A stretch of 64,000 nt of DNA from Roseivirga sp. UBA6052 (GTDB lineage Bacteria > Bacteroidota > Bacteroidia > Cytophagales > Cyclobacteriaceae), in contig DIYO01000009.1 in NCBI GenBank assembly GCA_002427755.1, positions 499,296-563,295 of the forward strand. Reading direction: 5' to 3'. Within the stretch, counting starts at the first letter, position 1. Each line of letters starts with the position of its first letter. The notes beneath the pieces are model-generated. The model was not told where the DNA came from and ran no database searches. It saw only the letters and a list, made by a program, of their open reading frames with translations. Positions 25,308 through 35,454 of the stretch are shown piece after piece. The translations under genes were made by a program, and so were the position numbers.

Positions 25308-25477
25308 TGTCTTTACTTCTAAACATATTAATTCTGTTGAACAGCTTTCTTCTAGTGCTAGGTCTCTACAGTCCTTGGAGAGTTCTTTGGTGGATGAGTC
25401 TCCAAAACCGAATATTAGTATTGAAATACTATGGTACTAGCCTTCTATTACTAGTTTTAATTAAGCTTTTGGCATAA
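25307..25477 (+). CDS. Small membrane protein, 56 codons, unannotated
   Basis: This ORF is too short for most gene finders. Its 56-residue product has two strongly hydrophobic segments (about 2-20, LLLNILILLNSFLLVLGL, and 45-55) flanking a polar, aromatic middle. That middle (YSPWRVLWW, QNRILVLKYYG) has a non-random look: two adjacent Trp, NR and YYG. An in-frame stop at 25295 excludes an earlier start. The 3' end overlaps the convergent methyltransferase by 21 bases. It starts in the T-tract of the infB terminator and would need read-through or an unseen promoter. Function unknown; I infer a small inner-membrane protein. Confidence 0.5.
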   Translation: MSLLLNILILLNSFLLVLGLYSPWRVLWWMSLQNRILVLKYYGTSLLLLVLIKLLA

Positions 25478-26632
25478 AACCAGTTTTCTCGATTCAATAT
25501 CTGTTAGACCAAAGAGAAATTGCTCCCCCCCTTCTTTAAGGCCAATCTTCTTTCTTAATTCATTAACCGACATGGGGTAGTTCCTGATTGTCAAGTTGGC
25601 CTTCAATGAAGGAATTAGATTTTTGACCTCTTTTCTGTTGGGCTTAATTTCATTTTGAACCCTAAAAACCCGACCAGGAAATGCACTGATGAAATTATCC
25701 GAAGTATATAGATGTGTGTTAGGATGCAGCTTTTTTAGGCCATACTGTATAGACACCTTCTTGTAAGCACCCGACTTAATAATCGCGGCATTTGGTTCAT
25801 ATAAATAGCTTTCCAGTTTTCCTAAATCAAGTTGTAAGCCCTCTTCTTCAGCATAAGAAAATTCAAGTATCGGCTGTTCAGAGTCTAGGTTCACCGCTAC
25901 AATCTTGGGTGAATTAATGACATTATGAGAGCCAATAAAAAGCAACTCTTTGACTTCATTCTTAACGGCAACCACATGAACCTCATCGAGATATTTGAGC
26001 TGTTCTAGACCCAGCTTTATGTCAAACATTGGAGAAACCTTAATCATAAATCGTTCGGATTTATTGACGATCTCTGGCAACAAGTCCAATACATTTGGAG
26101 AATAGTCTTCAAGCCGGATGACCTTCTGGTTAAGATTACTCCGTCTAGCTGGATCAATATATATAAGATCAAACCTATTATCACCAATCAAAAATGCCTC
26201 CGCCTTTGTGGTAACTACTTTTACATCTAAGCTGAGTGCGCGGAAGTTATGACTAGCCAATGCAGATAGCCATTCATTTTGCTCGACATAAGTAGCACTT
26301 GAAAATTGCTTAGAAATGAATGCAGTATCTATTCCAAAACCACCAGTCAAGTCAAGAACGGATTCGCCTTTTACGAGAGATGCCTTATAATTTGCTGTTC
26401 TCTCCGAAGAGCATTGCTCCATGGAGATAGGTGGAGGAAATAGAACCTCAGCATTAGAATACCAAGTCGGTAATTTCTTCTTCGCTTTTTGTCTTGATTG
26501 AATCTGATCTAGAACCTTTTCAAAAGGCCATTCAGGATATTTTACCTTTTGGAACGCCAATTCTTGAACATTGGCATTCAAATTATGATGAATGAACTCT
26601 TGTATTGATTGATCTAAAAGGTCCTCTATCAA
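25457..26632 (-). CDS. Class I SAM-dependent methyltransferase with THUMP-like domain
   Basis: A 391-residue putative nucleic-acid methyltransferase. The Rossmann core is visible from about residue 85: VLDLTGGFGIDTAFISKQF (SAM loop), TYVEQNEWL (acidic strand 2) and DLIYIDPARR, an NPPY-like catalytic motif of DPAR type. The C-terminal part (about 290-391) resembles the THUMP-like domain that accompanies these enzymes, ending VNELRKKIGLKEGGEQFLFG. The target is unknown, most likely RNA. Its start overlaps the asd stop region by 4 bases. Confidence 0.8.
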   Translation of the reverse strand: MIEDLLDQSIQEFIHHNLNANVQELAFQKVKYPEWPFEKVLDQIQSRQKAKKKLPTWYSNAEVLFPPPISMEQCSSERTANYKASLVKGESVLDLTGGFGIDTAFISKQFSSATYVEQNEWLSALASHNFRALSLDVKVVTTKAEAFLIGDNRFDLIYIDPARRSNLNQKVIRLEDYSPNVLDLLPEIVNKSERFMIKVSPMFDIKLGLEQLKYLDEVHVVAVKNEVKELLFIGSHNVINSPKIVAVNLDSEQPILEFSYAEEEGLQLDLGKLESYLYEPNAAIIKSGAYKKVSIQYGLKKLHPNTHLYTSDNFISAFPGRVFRVQNEIKPNRKEVKNLIPSLKANLTIRNYPMSVNELRKKIGLKEGGEQFLFGLTDIESRKLVLCQKLN

Positions 26633-27621
26633 GCTTCTGTCATTTGACTTTGGAGATACTGCACAATTTGTACTGCATTAGTAGCAGCACCTTTTCTAAG
26701 ATTATCGGCTACAATCCACATATTCAGTGTATTGGGTTGGCTTTCATCTCTTCTTAACCTTCCTACAAACACCTCATCTTTTTTATGAGCCGTAAGTGGC
26801 ATAGGGTAAACGTTGTTAGCCGGATCATCTTGTACGATAATACCCTCTTCTGCTTCCAAAAGCGATCTCACTTCATTCAAATCAAAGTCTTCCTGAAACT
26901 CAACATTCACGGCTTCTGAATGGCCACCAATAGTTGGTATTCTTACCGTTGTAGCTGTAACAGCAATATTCTGGTCATTGAAGATCTTTTTAGTCTCATT
27001 GATCATCTTCATCTCTTCCTTTGTGTAACCGTTATCTTGGAATACATCAATATGAGGAAGAACATTCATATCAATTTTGTGAGGATAAACCATATCACCT
27101 TCTTGGTTATCTCTCTCATTCATCATTTGATCTACGGCACCTTTTCCCGAACCTGTAACTGATTGGTAAGTAGACACTACAATTCTCTTAATGCCGTATC
27201 TTTTTCTTAACGGTTGTAAGGCTGCCACCATTTGAATAGTGGAACAGTTCGGGTTTGCAATAATCTTATCCTCTGAAGTTATTTCAACTGCGTTAATTTC
27301 TGGCACTATGAGCTTATGATCGGGACTCATCCTCCAAGCAGAAGAATTATCAACTACGGTTGTACCCACATTGGCAAACTTTGGAGCCCACTCCAAAGAA
27401 GTAGAACCGCCTGCTGAGAATATGGCAAAATCAGGTGCTTGGTCTACAGCATCTTGCAGTGTTATAACTGTATATTCCACTCCTTTAAAGGTCATTATCT
27501 TACCAGCTGAACGCTCTGATGCCACTAATAAAAGCTCCTCAAACTGAACGTTTCTATCCTCTAATACCTCTAAAATTTCTCCTCCTACTAAACCTGTAGC
27601 CCCTACAACTGCTATTTTCAT
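26629..27621 (-). CDS. asd: Aspartate-semialdehyde dehydrogenase
   Basis: Reduces aspartyl phosphate to aspartate semialdehyde, the branch point for lysine/diaminopimelate, threonine and methionine. The 330 residues show the NADP-binding GATGLVGGEILEVL, the catalytic Cys in NPNCSTIQMV, VVSTYQSVTGSGKGAVDQM, and the later RIPTIGGHSEAVNVEF with the catalytic His. It has a consensus promoter (27668-27699) divergent from the giant secreted protein gene. Confidence 0.95.
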   Translation of the reverse strand: MKIAVVGATGLVGGEILEVLEDRNVQFEELLLVASERSAGKIMTFKGVEYTVITLQDAVDQAPDFAIFSAGGSTSLEWAPKFANVGTTVVDNSSAWRMSPDHKLIVPEINAVEITSEDKIIANPNCSTIQMVAALQPLRKRYGIKRIVVSTYQSVTGSGKGAVDQMMNERDNQEGDMVYPHKIDMNVLPHIDVFQDNGYTKEEMKMINETKKIFNDQNIAVTATTVRIPTIGGHSEAVNVEFQEDFDLNEVRSLLEAEEGIIVQDDPANNVYPMPLTAHKKDEVFVGRLRRDESQPNTLNMWIVADNLRKGAATNAVQIVQYLQSQMTEA

Positions 27622-27667
27622 TTTGTTAAATCTTTTGATTATTAGGGTTTTAGACCCAAATGAGCCG

Positions 27668-27699
27668 CAAAATTACTATTTTAGAGTTCCTAAGCACAA
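27668..27699 (-). promoter_or_regulatory. asd promoter
   Basis: Minus strand: TTG (27697-27699), 21-base spacer, TAATTTTG (27668-27675), 46 bases before the asd ATG. A close consensus match. Confidence 0.65.
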
Positions 27700-27700
27700 C

Positions 27701-30700
27701 ATGAAACTAACATTTTCGGTATTGCTCATAGCTCTACCGCTACTTCTATGCGGTCAAATCAACAGCTTTCCAGCTAGTGAAAGTTTCGAGTCTGCCTTTA
27801 CTACGGGCACGAATGTCGCTTTTATTACAAATTGGACCGGTAATGAAGTAAGTACTTCAAGTAGAATTTTTCAGGGTAGCGATGCTCGTAATGGTAGTGC
27901 CTCACTTAATATTATTCCCATTTCAACATTCGATGGAGAAATATTAATCTCACTCAACTTTACAGGCATTAGTAACCCCAAAGTATCTTTTTATGCCTAT
28001 TCTAAACAAAATGGATCTGGTTCCAGGCCTGTTCTTTTGAGCTTTTCCACCTCGATAGACGGTGGCAGCAATTACTTGGACAATGTTCAAATTGGCGATG
28101 AAACAACTTTTCCGAATAACAACACAACAAGCTATACTCAATACGAATATGAACTGCCGGCATCTGCCAGCAACGAGTCCAATGTAATAGTTAGACTGAC
28201 AGCGGCACGATCAACCTCAACCGGAAGTGGCTCGGTTGCAGAACTCATTATTGATGATTTTTCGATCGAGGAACAGATTTTACCGCTCAGCATAAGCTCT
28301 GTTACAGCAAACTCATCAACTGAAGTATTAGTAACATTCAACCAAGAAGTTACCCAATCTACGGCTGAGCAGACAAGTAATTATGCGATAAACAACAGTG
28401 TTTCAATCTCCGGTGCTTCGAGAACAAGTAGCAACCAAGTAACTCTTACCACATCAACTCTAACAAATAATAATTATCAATTAACAGTCAATAATGTAGA
28501 AGACGCTGCATCGAACACACCGGCAAGTAATCTCAGCTCAAATTTCTCTTTCATAACTCCATTGAGTATCGATGGCATTACGGTTATAGATAACAATTCA
28601 ATAGAGGTAGATTTTAACTTAAATCTTGACCAAACCTCTGCTGAAACAACAACTAATTATTCTGTCAACAATAGCATCGGTAATCCCACAGCAGCTACAA
28701 GATCAAATACCGATAACTCTAAAGTTACGCTTGACTTCGGATCTACATTCGGAAATAACAACTTCGATCTGACAGTAAATAACGTTACAGATGAATCGAC
28801 TCTAGCTAATGCAAGCAATCTCACTAGTCAATACTCATATCTTCCGTTAGAGGTCAGTAGTATTACTGCCACAGCTAATAACCAAATACAGATTACTTTC
28901 AATCAAGATGTACAGACAGCAAGTGCTCAAACAGCTGCTAATTATAGCATAGACAACTCCATTGGAGCCCCGTCATCTGTTATTCAAGATGGAGGAAATG
29001 CTTCCATTGTAACACTTACTTTGAGCTCCACCATGGTGAACAATACTTATCAGGTGACAATCAATAATGTCTCAAATGCATCAGGAAATGCCACAGCAGC
29101 CAGCCTCCAAACCAATGTAAAGTTCAATACAACCACCGGCACTAGAGCAATTGTAATAAACGAAATTTTCGCGGACCCATCAGGAGCTAATCAACCTAAC
29201 CCACAAGTGCTTTCTAGTGATTCAGGAGACGAATTCATTGAACTTCATAATGCAAGTGCACAAGCTATTGAAATAACCGATTTCGAATTATCAGGCGGAA
29301 CGATTGGGAACCATGTTTTGGCAGCCGGAGGCTATGTTATACTTACCTCTAGTTCAAATGTTACCGACTTTCAGTCCTTTGGTGATGTGGTCGCAGTGAG
29401 TTCATGGAACACATTAACCAACAGTGGTGAACAGCTGATCTTGAGAGATAATCTGGGTAATCTAGTTGATAGTATAACTTATTCAACCGATTGGTATAAA
29501 GACACAAACAAGGCTGACGGTGGCTGGTCGATAGAACAGATTAACCCTGAACTTATTTGCAGTGACATTAACAACTGGTCTGCTTCTACAGATGCTAGAG
29601 GCGCAAGCCCGGGTTCACAAAATTCCGTATATAACAATACGCCTGATACAACTAGTCCAGATTTAGTTTCTGCCACAGTAGTCTCGCCAACACAAATCAG
29701 GTTGACATTTAACGAAATCATGGATCAGAGCAGCCTGAATGGAGGAACCTATACTTTAGATAATGGAGCCACGGTTAGCAGTGCCTCAGGTGACTCTCCA
29801 AGTTTAAGAAGCGTTACGCTGACGCTAACATCTTCCATGATATCAGGCACGTTATATAGTATAACTACCAATGGAGTAACAGACTGTGCTGGCAATAACA
29901 TAAATGTGAACACTACAACTTTTGTATTTGATAATGAGGCCCCAGTGTTTGACAGGTTTGTAGTTAAAACACCTTCCACCATTGACCTCATATTTGACGA
30001 AATCTTAAACGAGGCTATTTCTGAAACCGAGTCAAATTATAGTATTAATCAATCGATAGGTAACCCATCAGCTTCTGTTCTTGATGCTACTGATAATAGT
30101 AGAATCAGACTAACACTTGGCAGTAACCTTTCGGAATCCACAACCTACACATTGACTTATCAAAACCTAGCAGATACCTTAGGCAATGTTGTTTCGATAT
30201 CAAATGAGAACATAGCCTATCAAAATCAAATAGATACAGTGATTGTAATTACAGATCAGTTACTTGATGTTTATTTTGAACAAGATGTTAATACAAGCGC
30301 TGAGGTAGTTTCATACTATACTGTTGATAACTCTTTTGGAAATCCAACAAGTGCCAACATTGATGGTGGTAACAGCAGACTTGTTCATTTAGCCTTTAAT
30401 TCAGCGTTTACAGAGAATAGTGATTTAGAGATTGAGTTTGAAAATATCCAAAGCACGAGTAACGCTTTCTTGCAATTATTGAACACCACTTTTAGATACG
30501 ATACTGATAATCCTGATCTCGATTCGGTAGTGGTTATAGACGAAAACTCAATACAGCTGTACTTTGACGAAAGGCTGGATGAAACCACTGCAGAAGCTAT
30601 TAACAATTACAGTGTTAACAACAGTATAGGAATTCCCGCTTCAGCTGTTTTACAATCTTCAGACAGTTCTGTTTTACTTAATTTTGCCACAGACTTCACA

Positions 30701-33700
30701 CAAGAATTAGAAAATCAATTAACCTACACAGCCATTGAAGACCTTTCAAGTAATGCAATTACAACTAATAGAAACGTCAACTTCACTTACGACAGGTTAC
30801 CTCCTAGACTGGTAAGCATTTCTGTAATTAACCCAAACACACTAAGGGTAGAATTCTCTGAGGAAGTAGTAGAAACGGTTGCTGAAAACGTAGCCAACTA
30901 TACAGTAGATAATGGCATTGGAAATCCAACCTCAGCTATTAGATCAGAGAAGAACACGAATCAAGTTGATCTAACATTTACTACTCTTGGAAACAATGCC
31001 TTAAATACCCTGACCATTACCAACCTAAGTGATTTATTTAGTAATAGTGTAGTCACCACACTCCAAGGGACCTTCTCTAGTTTAAACCCCGACTTTGGAT
31101 CTATAACTGTCTTAACGGATACTACGCTTCAAATTCAATTCACCAAGCCACTTACAGAGGCAAGCGCAGAAGAAGTTGAGAACTATGGTTTTGATAATGG
31201 TCTAGGATCAGAATCCATCACCCAGAGTGAAAGCGATGCATCTATAGTAATCATTGATTTGACAACAAGTATGCAAGAAGGCATAGAGTATAGAATTGTT
31301 GCTAACGACCTTGAAGACACCAATGGTAATACACTGGCCACCTCCACTTTTGTCTTTACCTATAATGACTTTGTTGAATCGATATCCTTTGTAAATGCCA
31401 ACACATTACTTATTGACTTTAGCGAACCGCTTGATGAAACCACAAGTGAAACCGTTACAAACTACGTTTTAAACAATGGGATTAATAGCCCGAATAGTGC
31501 GGTTCTAGGGTCTACCGATTCAACACAGGTGAGTTTGATTTTTGCCAACTCATTTACTGAATCTCAGGATTACCAAGTTTCCATTTCAAACCTGACCGAT
31601 TATTATGGAGATATAATTCCACATTCTAAAAACAGCATAAACTATGATATTACGCCTCCTGTAATAACCGCTGTTACTTCAGAGTACTTAAATGAAATTC
31701 GTGTCACCTTTAATGAGCCTGTTGAAAGCAGTACGGCACTTGTCTTAAACCACTATTCATTAAATAATGGAATAGGACAGCCTATCGATGTGAATTTTGT
31801 ATCAGGTTCGCCACAAGCTGTTATTCTAACTTTTGCATCTAATTTGAGCGATGCAACACCTTACACGCTAACCGTTGATCGTGTTGAAGATGTAAATGGC
31901 AAAGCCATCAGCAATCAAAATTTTCCTTTTACTTTCTCAGCACCAATCGATCCGAATTTTAGGGATATTGTACTCAATGAAGTCTATTTCGATAATGATA
32001 TAAGCGCTGGAATACCCAATGCCGAATTTGTTGAAATTCTGAATCGAAGCGGTCAAGCCATTGAACTTCGTGATTTCAAAATCACCGATAAGAACGACAC
32101 GGCAAGTCTCAATTCTTTTGTTTTGTTGAGTAACGGATTTCTTGTTTTGTCCTCTAGCTCCAACGAATCAGACTTTGGCGTATTTGGAAATGCTCAAGGT
32201 GTTCGAAACTTTCCATCGTTGTCCAATTCCGGTGAAACTATCATACTGCTAGATAGAAACGATCAAGTCATAGATTCTTTAGCCTATGATATAAGTTTCT
32301 ACAACGATGCTACTAAAGAGAATGGAGGTTATTCTATAGAACTTATCAACCCAGATAAACCTTGCTTTGATGTTTCCAATTATGGTGCATCCACAAATGC
32401 AAATGGCGGCACACCCGGTAGCCAAAACTCTATTTTTAACAATACGCTGGATACTACACCCCCAGTATTATCAGATCTTACGGTTAATTCCACAACTTCA
32501 CTGACTCTAACATTTAATGAAGCCATAGATATTAGCACTCTGATAACCAGTAGTTTCAATGTGGGATCAATCTCAGCTGCAAGCATTAGCATCAATGAGA
32601 CCTTCGGAAAAAATGTTGTACTAACACTAGCATCTCCTTTTAGTAGGGGCACAACCCAAACCTTAGGAATTACTAGTGTTCAAGACTGTTCTGGCAATGT
32701 ACTGAGCACAACTCAAGACTTCGTTTTAGGGTCGATTCCTACTACCAATCAATTATTAATAACTGAGATCATGGCATCGCCATCTCCATCTCAAGGTCTG
32801 CCGGAAAGAGAGTATGTAGAAATCTTCAATAACTCAAACCTAATTATAGACTTGGGTTCGGTGAGTCTTATTGACAATGCCTCAGAATTGGCTCTAAATG
32901 CTCAGAACTTGCTTCCTGGAGCATATGCTATCCTTTCTTCAAGCTTAGGCGCAGCTGACCTAAATGGTTTGGGTACTACTATCGGGCTGAATTCTTTTCC
33001 CACTTTATCGGAGGATGACCAAGTCGGCTTAAAGAATAGCTCAAATGATACAATCTTCTATGTTGACTATGATAATTCATTCTTCAACGATGAAAACAAG
33101 AAAGACGGAGGATATAGCTTAGAAATGATAAATCTTAACCCGGCCTGTTATGACAATAATAACTGGACTGGTTCCACAGCTGCAAATGGAGGAACTCCTG
33201 GATCTCAAAATTCAGTATTTGATAGTTCTCCAGATACTCAGGCTCCAAGTGTTATAACACATTCAACGCAGAGTTTACAACAAATTAATATCACATTCAG
33301 CGAATCGATGGATGTTTCCACACTGGTGACAGGAAACTTCTCGCTAGATAATGGAGTAAGTGTTTCAAGTCTTACGCTACTAGATGATTTTGGGACTGGA
33401 GTTACGGTTAATCTGCAAAACCCATTTACGGCTGGTATACGCTATACACTTACTCTAAACGGAGTGACAGATTGCGCAGGGAATGCCTTACCTATCACAC
33501 AGCTAACATTCTCCAGAGGGGCTGAACCTTCATCAAATCAGTTAATCATTACTGAAATTATGGCCACACCTACTCCTTCTCAAGGTCTTCCAGAAAGAGA
33601 GTATCTGGAGGTTCTAAATGTGTCTGCCGAAATCCTTAGTCTAGATGGCGTTATTCTTTCCGATGCTACTTCTAGTACAACTTTATCCAATATTGATTTA

Positions 33701-35152
33701 GATCCAGGGGCTCGTATAATCCTTACTCCTAGCTCAGGAGCATCTGATCTCGACAGTTTTGGAAATGTGCTCCCAGTGAGTAATTGGCCTAATTTAAATG
33801 CTTCTTCCGATAGATTAAGGCTACATAATCCTTCTAACCAAGAGATATTTAGAGTGAACTATTCTGATACTTGGTACGCGAGTAGTACAAAATCTCAAGG
33901 AGGCTTCTCTTTAGAGATGATAGATACCAATTATCCTTGTCTGGAAGAAACCAACTGGAGGGCTAGCAATGCAATCAATGGTGGTACACCTGGAGCAATC
34001 AATTCGGTAAACGGAAGCAACCCTGATCTCACTGGACCTTCTATTACTTTGGCTGTTGCCACTAATGCATCAACCATTCAAGTAGATTTTAGCGAGAAAC
34101 TCAATACAGCTGCCATCACGTCTTCTGACTTTAGCTCAAATAACGGGATAGGTTTTATCGCTGCTCAAGTTGGTGAAAATGAAAGGAGTGTCACGTTAAC
34201 AACCGATGTGGATTTAACTCCAAATACCGTCTATTCCCTGACCGCTTCAAACATTACAGACTGTACAGGCAATTTAATAGCCTCAAATGGTAATTCGTTC
34301 GATGTTATTGTGGCTGCCACTGGCGACTCTTTAGACATTGTGGTTAATGAGATTCTATTTAACCCTAACTCTGGAGGTACACGATTTGTAGAAATTTATA
34401 ATAGGTCTACCAAATACATCAACTTAAAAGATTGGAGAATAGCAGGACTAAACAATTCTAGGGTGATTTCAGAGGGAAATTTATTCATGGCACCTAATGA
34501 GTATTTCACAATAACAGCAGATGGCACAGTGCTAAGTTCTCAGTATCCGGGTAGCCAAGTAAGTACCTTTATTGAATTAAGTTCAATGCCAAGCCTTCCT
34601 GTTTCTGGAGGAACAGTCTTCCTTTATGACGACCTAGGAAATACCATAGATGCTTTCGACTTCAACGAGTCTTTACATTCTCCTTTATTGGCAGATACAA
34701 GAGGAGTGTCTTTGGAAAGAATAAGCTTCTCAGGCCCATCAAACGACCCAAATAATTGGTTCTCTGCTTCACAAACCGAAGGTTTCGCAACTCCCGGCTA
34801 TCAAAATTCTCAAGCTGCTAATTTGAATGTGCCCGCAGGAACAGTTCAAGTCGATCCTCCAACTTTCGCCCCAGATATACCAGGCGCAAACAACTTTACT
34901 ATGCTCAATTATCAATTTGATGACCCTGGTAATATACTGACTATTAAGATCGTGAATGCTTCAGGTGATGTTGTAAGGACAGTGGTACAAAATGCCATAG
35001 TGGGAAGAGATGGTTTCTTTGTATGGGATGGTACACTAAGCGATGGCGGAAAAGCTAGAGTGGGTTATTATATGGTGCTAATGGAAGTAATCTCTTCTGA
35101 AGGGGATGTCAATTACATTAAAGACAAGGTGGCCATAGGATCAAGATTCTAA
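27701..35152 (+). CDS. Giant secreted Ig-like / lamin-tail-domain protein
   Basis: A 2483-residue exported protein. Signal peptide 1-19 (LTFSVLLIALPLLLCGQ). Then comes a jelly-roll-like N-terminal domain (about 20-195, ending AELIIDDFSIEEQ). After it I read: three SbsA-like Ig repeats, lamin-tail domain (LTD) 1, eight Ig repeats, LTD2, Ig, LTD3, Ig, LTD4, Ig, LTD5, and a FlgD-like C-terminal domain (VVRTVVQNA, FVWDGTLSDGGKAR). Ig units share VTFNEPLD-type strands, NY(S/T)(V/I)(N/D)NSIGNP and a closing DxxGN. I start at ATG 27701; an upstream in-frame ATG at 27623 would bury the signal peptide. No type A sorting domain is present. Probable surface or secreted adhesin or scaffold; ligand unknown. 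Confidence 0.85.
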   Translation: MKLTFSVLLIALPLLLCGQINSFPASESFESAFTTGTNVAFITNWTGNEVSTSSRIFQGSDARNGSASLNIIPISTFDGEILISLNFTGISNPKVSFYAYSKQNGSGSRPVLLSFSTSIDGGSNYLDNVQIGDETTFPNNNTTSYTQYEYELPASASNESNVIVRLTAARSTSTGSGSVAELIIDDFSIEEQILPLSISSVTANSSTEVLVTFNQEVTQSTAEQTSNYAINNSVSISGASRTSSNQVTLTTSTLTNNNYQLTVNNVEDAASNTPASNLSSNFSFITPLSIDGITVIDNNSIEVDFNLNLDQTSAETTTNYSVNNSIGNPTAATRSNTDNSKVTLDFGSTFGNNNFDLTVNNVTDESTLANASNLTSQYSYLPLEVSSITATANNQIQITFNQDVQTASAQTAANYSIDNSIGAPSSVIQDGGNASIVTLTLSSTMVNNTYQVTINNVSNASGNATAASLQTNVKFNTTTGTRAIVINEIFADPSGANQPNPQVLSSDSGDEFIELHNASAQAIEITDFELSGGTIGNHVLAAGGYVILTSSSNVTDFQSFGDVVAVSSWNTLTNSGEQLILRDNLGNLVDSITYSTDWYKDTNKADGGWSIEQINPELICSDINNWSASTDARGASPGSQNSVYNNTPDTTSPDLVSATVVSPTQIRLTFNEIMDQSSLNGGTYTLDNGATVSSASGDSPSLRSVTLTLTSSMISGTLYSITTNGVTDCAGNNINVNTTTFVFDNEAPVFDRFVVKTPSTIDLIFDEILNEAISETESNYSINQSIGNPSASVLDATDNSRIRLTLGSNLSESTTYTLTYQNLADTLGNVVSISNENIAYQNQIDTVIVITDQLLDVYFEQDVNTSAEVVSYYTVDNSFGNPTSANIDGGNSRLVHLAFNSAFTENSDLEIEFENIQSTSNAFLQLLNTTFRYDTDNPDLDSVVVIDENSIQLYFDERLDETTAEAINNYSVNNSIGIPASAVLQSSDSSVLLNFATDFTQELENQLTYTAIEDLSSNAITTNRNVNFTYDRLPPRLVSISVINPNTLRVEFSEEVVETVAENVANYTVDNGIGNPTSAIRSEKNTNQVDLTFTTLGNNALNTLTITNLSDLFSNSVVTTLQGTFSSLNPDFGSITVLTDTTLQIQFTKPLTEASAEEVENYGFDNGLGSESITQSESDASIVIIDLTTSMQEGIEYRIVANDLEDTNGNTLATSTFVFTYNDFVESISFVNANTLLIDFSEPLDETTSETVTNYVLNNGINSPNSAVLGSTDSTQVSLIFANSFTESQDYQVSISNLTDYYGDIIPHSKNSINYDITPPVITAVTSEYLNEIRVTFNEPVESSTALVLNHYSLNNGIGQPIDVNFVSGSPQAVILTFASNLSDATPYTLTVDRVEDVNGKAISNQNFPFTFSAPIDPNFRDIVLNEVYFDNDISAGIPNAEFVEILNRSGQAIELRDFKITDKNDTASLNSFVLLSNGFLVLSSSSNESDFGVFGNAQGVRNFPSLSNSGETIILLDRNDQVIDSLAYDISFYNDATKENGGYSIELINPDKPCFDVSNYGASTNANGGTPGSQNSIFNNTLDTTPPVLSDLTVNSTTSLTLTFNEAIDISTLITSSFNVGSISAASISINETFGKNVVLTLASPFSRGTTQTLGITSVQDCSGNVLSTTQDFVLGSIPTTNQLLITEIMASPSPSQGLPEREYVEIFNNSNLIIDLGSVSLIDNASELALNAQNLLPGAYAILSSSLGAADLNGLGTTIGLNSFPTLSEDDQVGLKNSSNDTIFYVDYDNSFFNDENKKDGGYSLEMINLNPACYDNNNWTGSTAANGGTPGSQNSVFDSSPDTQAPSVITHSTQSLQQINITFSESMDVSTLVTGNFSLDNGVSVSSLTLLDDFGTGVTVNLQNPFTAGIRYTLTLNGVTDCAGNALPITQLTFSRGAEPSSNQLIITEIMATPTPSQGLPEREYLEVLNVSAEILSLDGVILSDATSSTTLSNIDLDPGARIILTPSSGASDLDSFGNVLPVSNWPNLNASSDRLRLHNPSNQEIFRVNYSDTWYASSTKSQGGFSLEMIDTNYPCLEETNWRASNAINGGTPGAINSVNGSNPDLTGPSITLAVATNASTIQVDFSEKLNTAAITSSDFSSNNGIGFIAAQVGENERSVTLTTDVDLTPNTVYSLTASNITDCTGNLIASNGNSFDVIVAATGDSLDIVVNEILFNPNSGGTRFVEIYNRSTKYINLKDWRIAGLNNSRVISEGNLFMAPNEYFTITADGTVLSSQYPGSQVSTFIELSSMPSLPVSGGTVFLYDDLGNTIDAFDFNESLHSPLLADTRGVSLERISFSGPSNDPNNWFSASQTEGFATPGYQNSQAANLNVPAGTVQVDPPTFAPDIPGANNFTMLNYQFDDPGNILTIKIVNASGDVVRTVVQNAIVGRDGFFVWDGTLSDGGKARVGYYMVLMEVISSEGDVNYIKDKVAIGSRF
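28283..29130 (+). repeat. Three tandem Ig-like repeats (coding)
   Basis: Three units of about 95 codons, each with the TFNQxV strand, an NYxxxNS motif and a hydrophobic NNxYxLTVNNV strand. They are more Asn/Thr/Ser-rich than the later repeats. Confidence 0.7.
29658..31940 (+). repeat. Eight tandem Ig-like repeats (coding)
   Basis: Eight consecutive SbsA-like Ig units, about 90-100 codons each, between lamin-tail domains 1 and 2. Unit starts are recognisable by D-x-x-x-P-x-(I/V/L) or a shortened form, followed by (L/I)xVxFxExLDETTAE. Confidence 0.7.
32731..34025 (+). repeat. Duplicated lamin-tail plus Ig unit (coding)
   Basis: Two copies (about 32731-33510 and 33511-34025 onward) begin with near-identical coding: LLITEIMASPSPSQGLPERE and LIITEIMATPTPSQGLPERE. 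Their similarity extends to the DNA, which points to a recent internal duplication of about 780 bases. Confidence 0.65.
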
Positions 35153-35298
35153 ACCATTCAATATCAGATTTTTAACCCTATCCGTTCAAACAACAATCAC
35201 GTTAGTTTTCTCCTATATCTTTCCGTTAGACGAAAAACTCTAACAATTCTTATCTATATTAAGTCAATCATCTAAGAGAACCATCTAAAAAACACTGA

Positions 35299-35451
35299 AT
35301 GAATTGCCTTATTAATGAAACCATTGATAGGTACTTACAAAAAGGAAGACGGGTAGAAGTTATAGCCCGATACATGAGCCTCAAGTACCGGATGAAAGTG
35401 GAAACTGCCGTGCTTTTAAAACGAGCAGAAACACTAAGATTAAATTATTAA
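35299..35451 (+). CDS. Small basic protein, 50 codons, unannotated
   Basis: A 50-residue ORF in a 480-base gap, followed 3 bases later by a clean rho-independent terminator, which argues that it is a real transcription unit. The product is basic and probably helical throughout (ETIDRYLQKGRRVEVIARYM, then LKYRMKVETAVLLKRAETL), ending RLNY. No signal peptide, no membrane segment, one Cys. The pattern of a short helical Arg/Lys-rich protein would fit an RNA, DNA or protein-binding role, but nothing identifies it. No clear promoter is seen; 35225-35244 can form a 6-bp hairpin upstream. Confidence 0.55.
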   Translation: MNCLINETIDRYLQKGRRVEVIARYMSLKYRMKVETAVLLKRAETLRLNY

Positions 35452-35454
35452 AAC

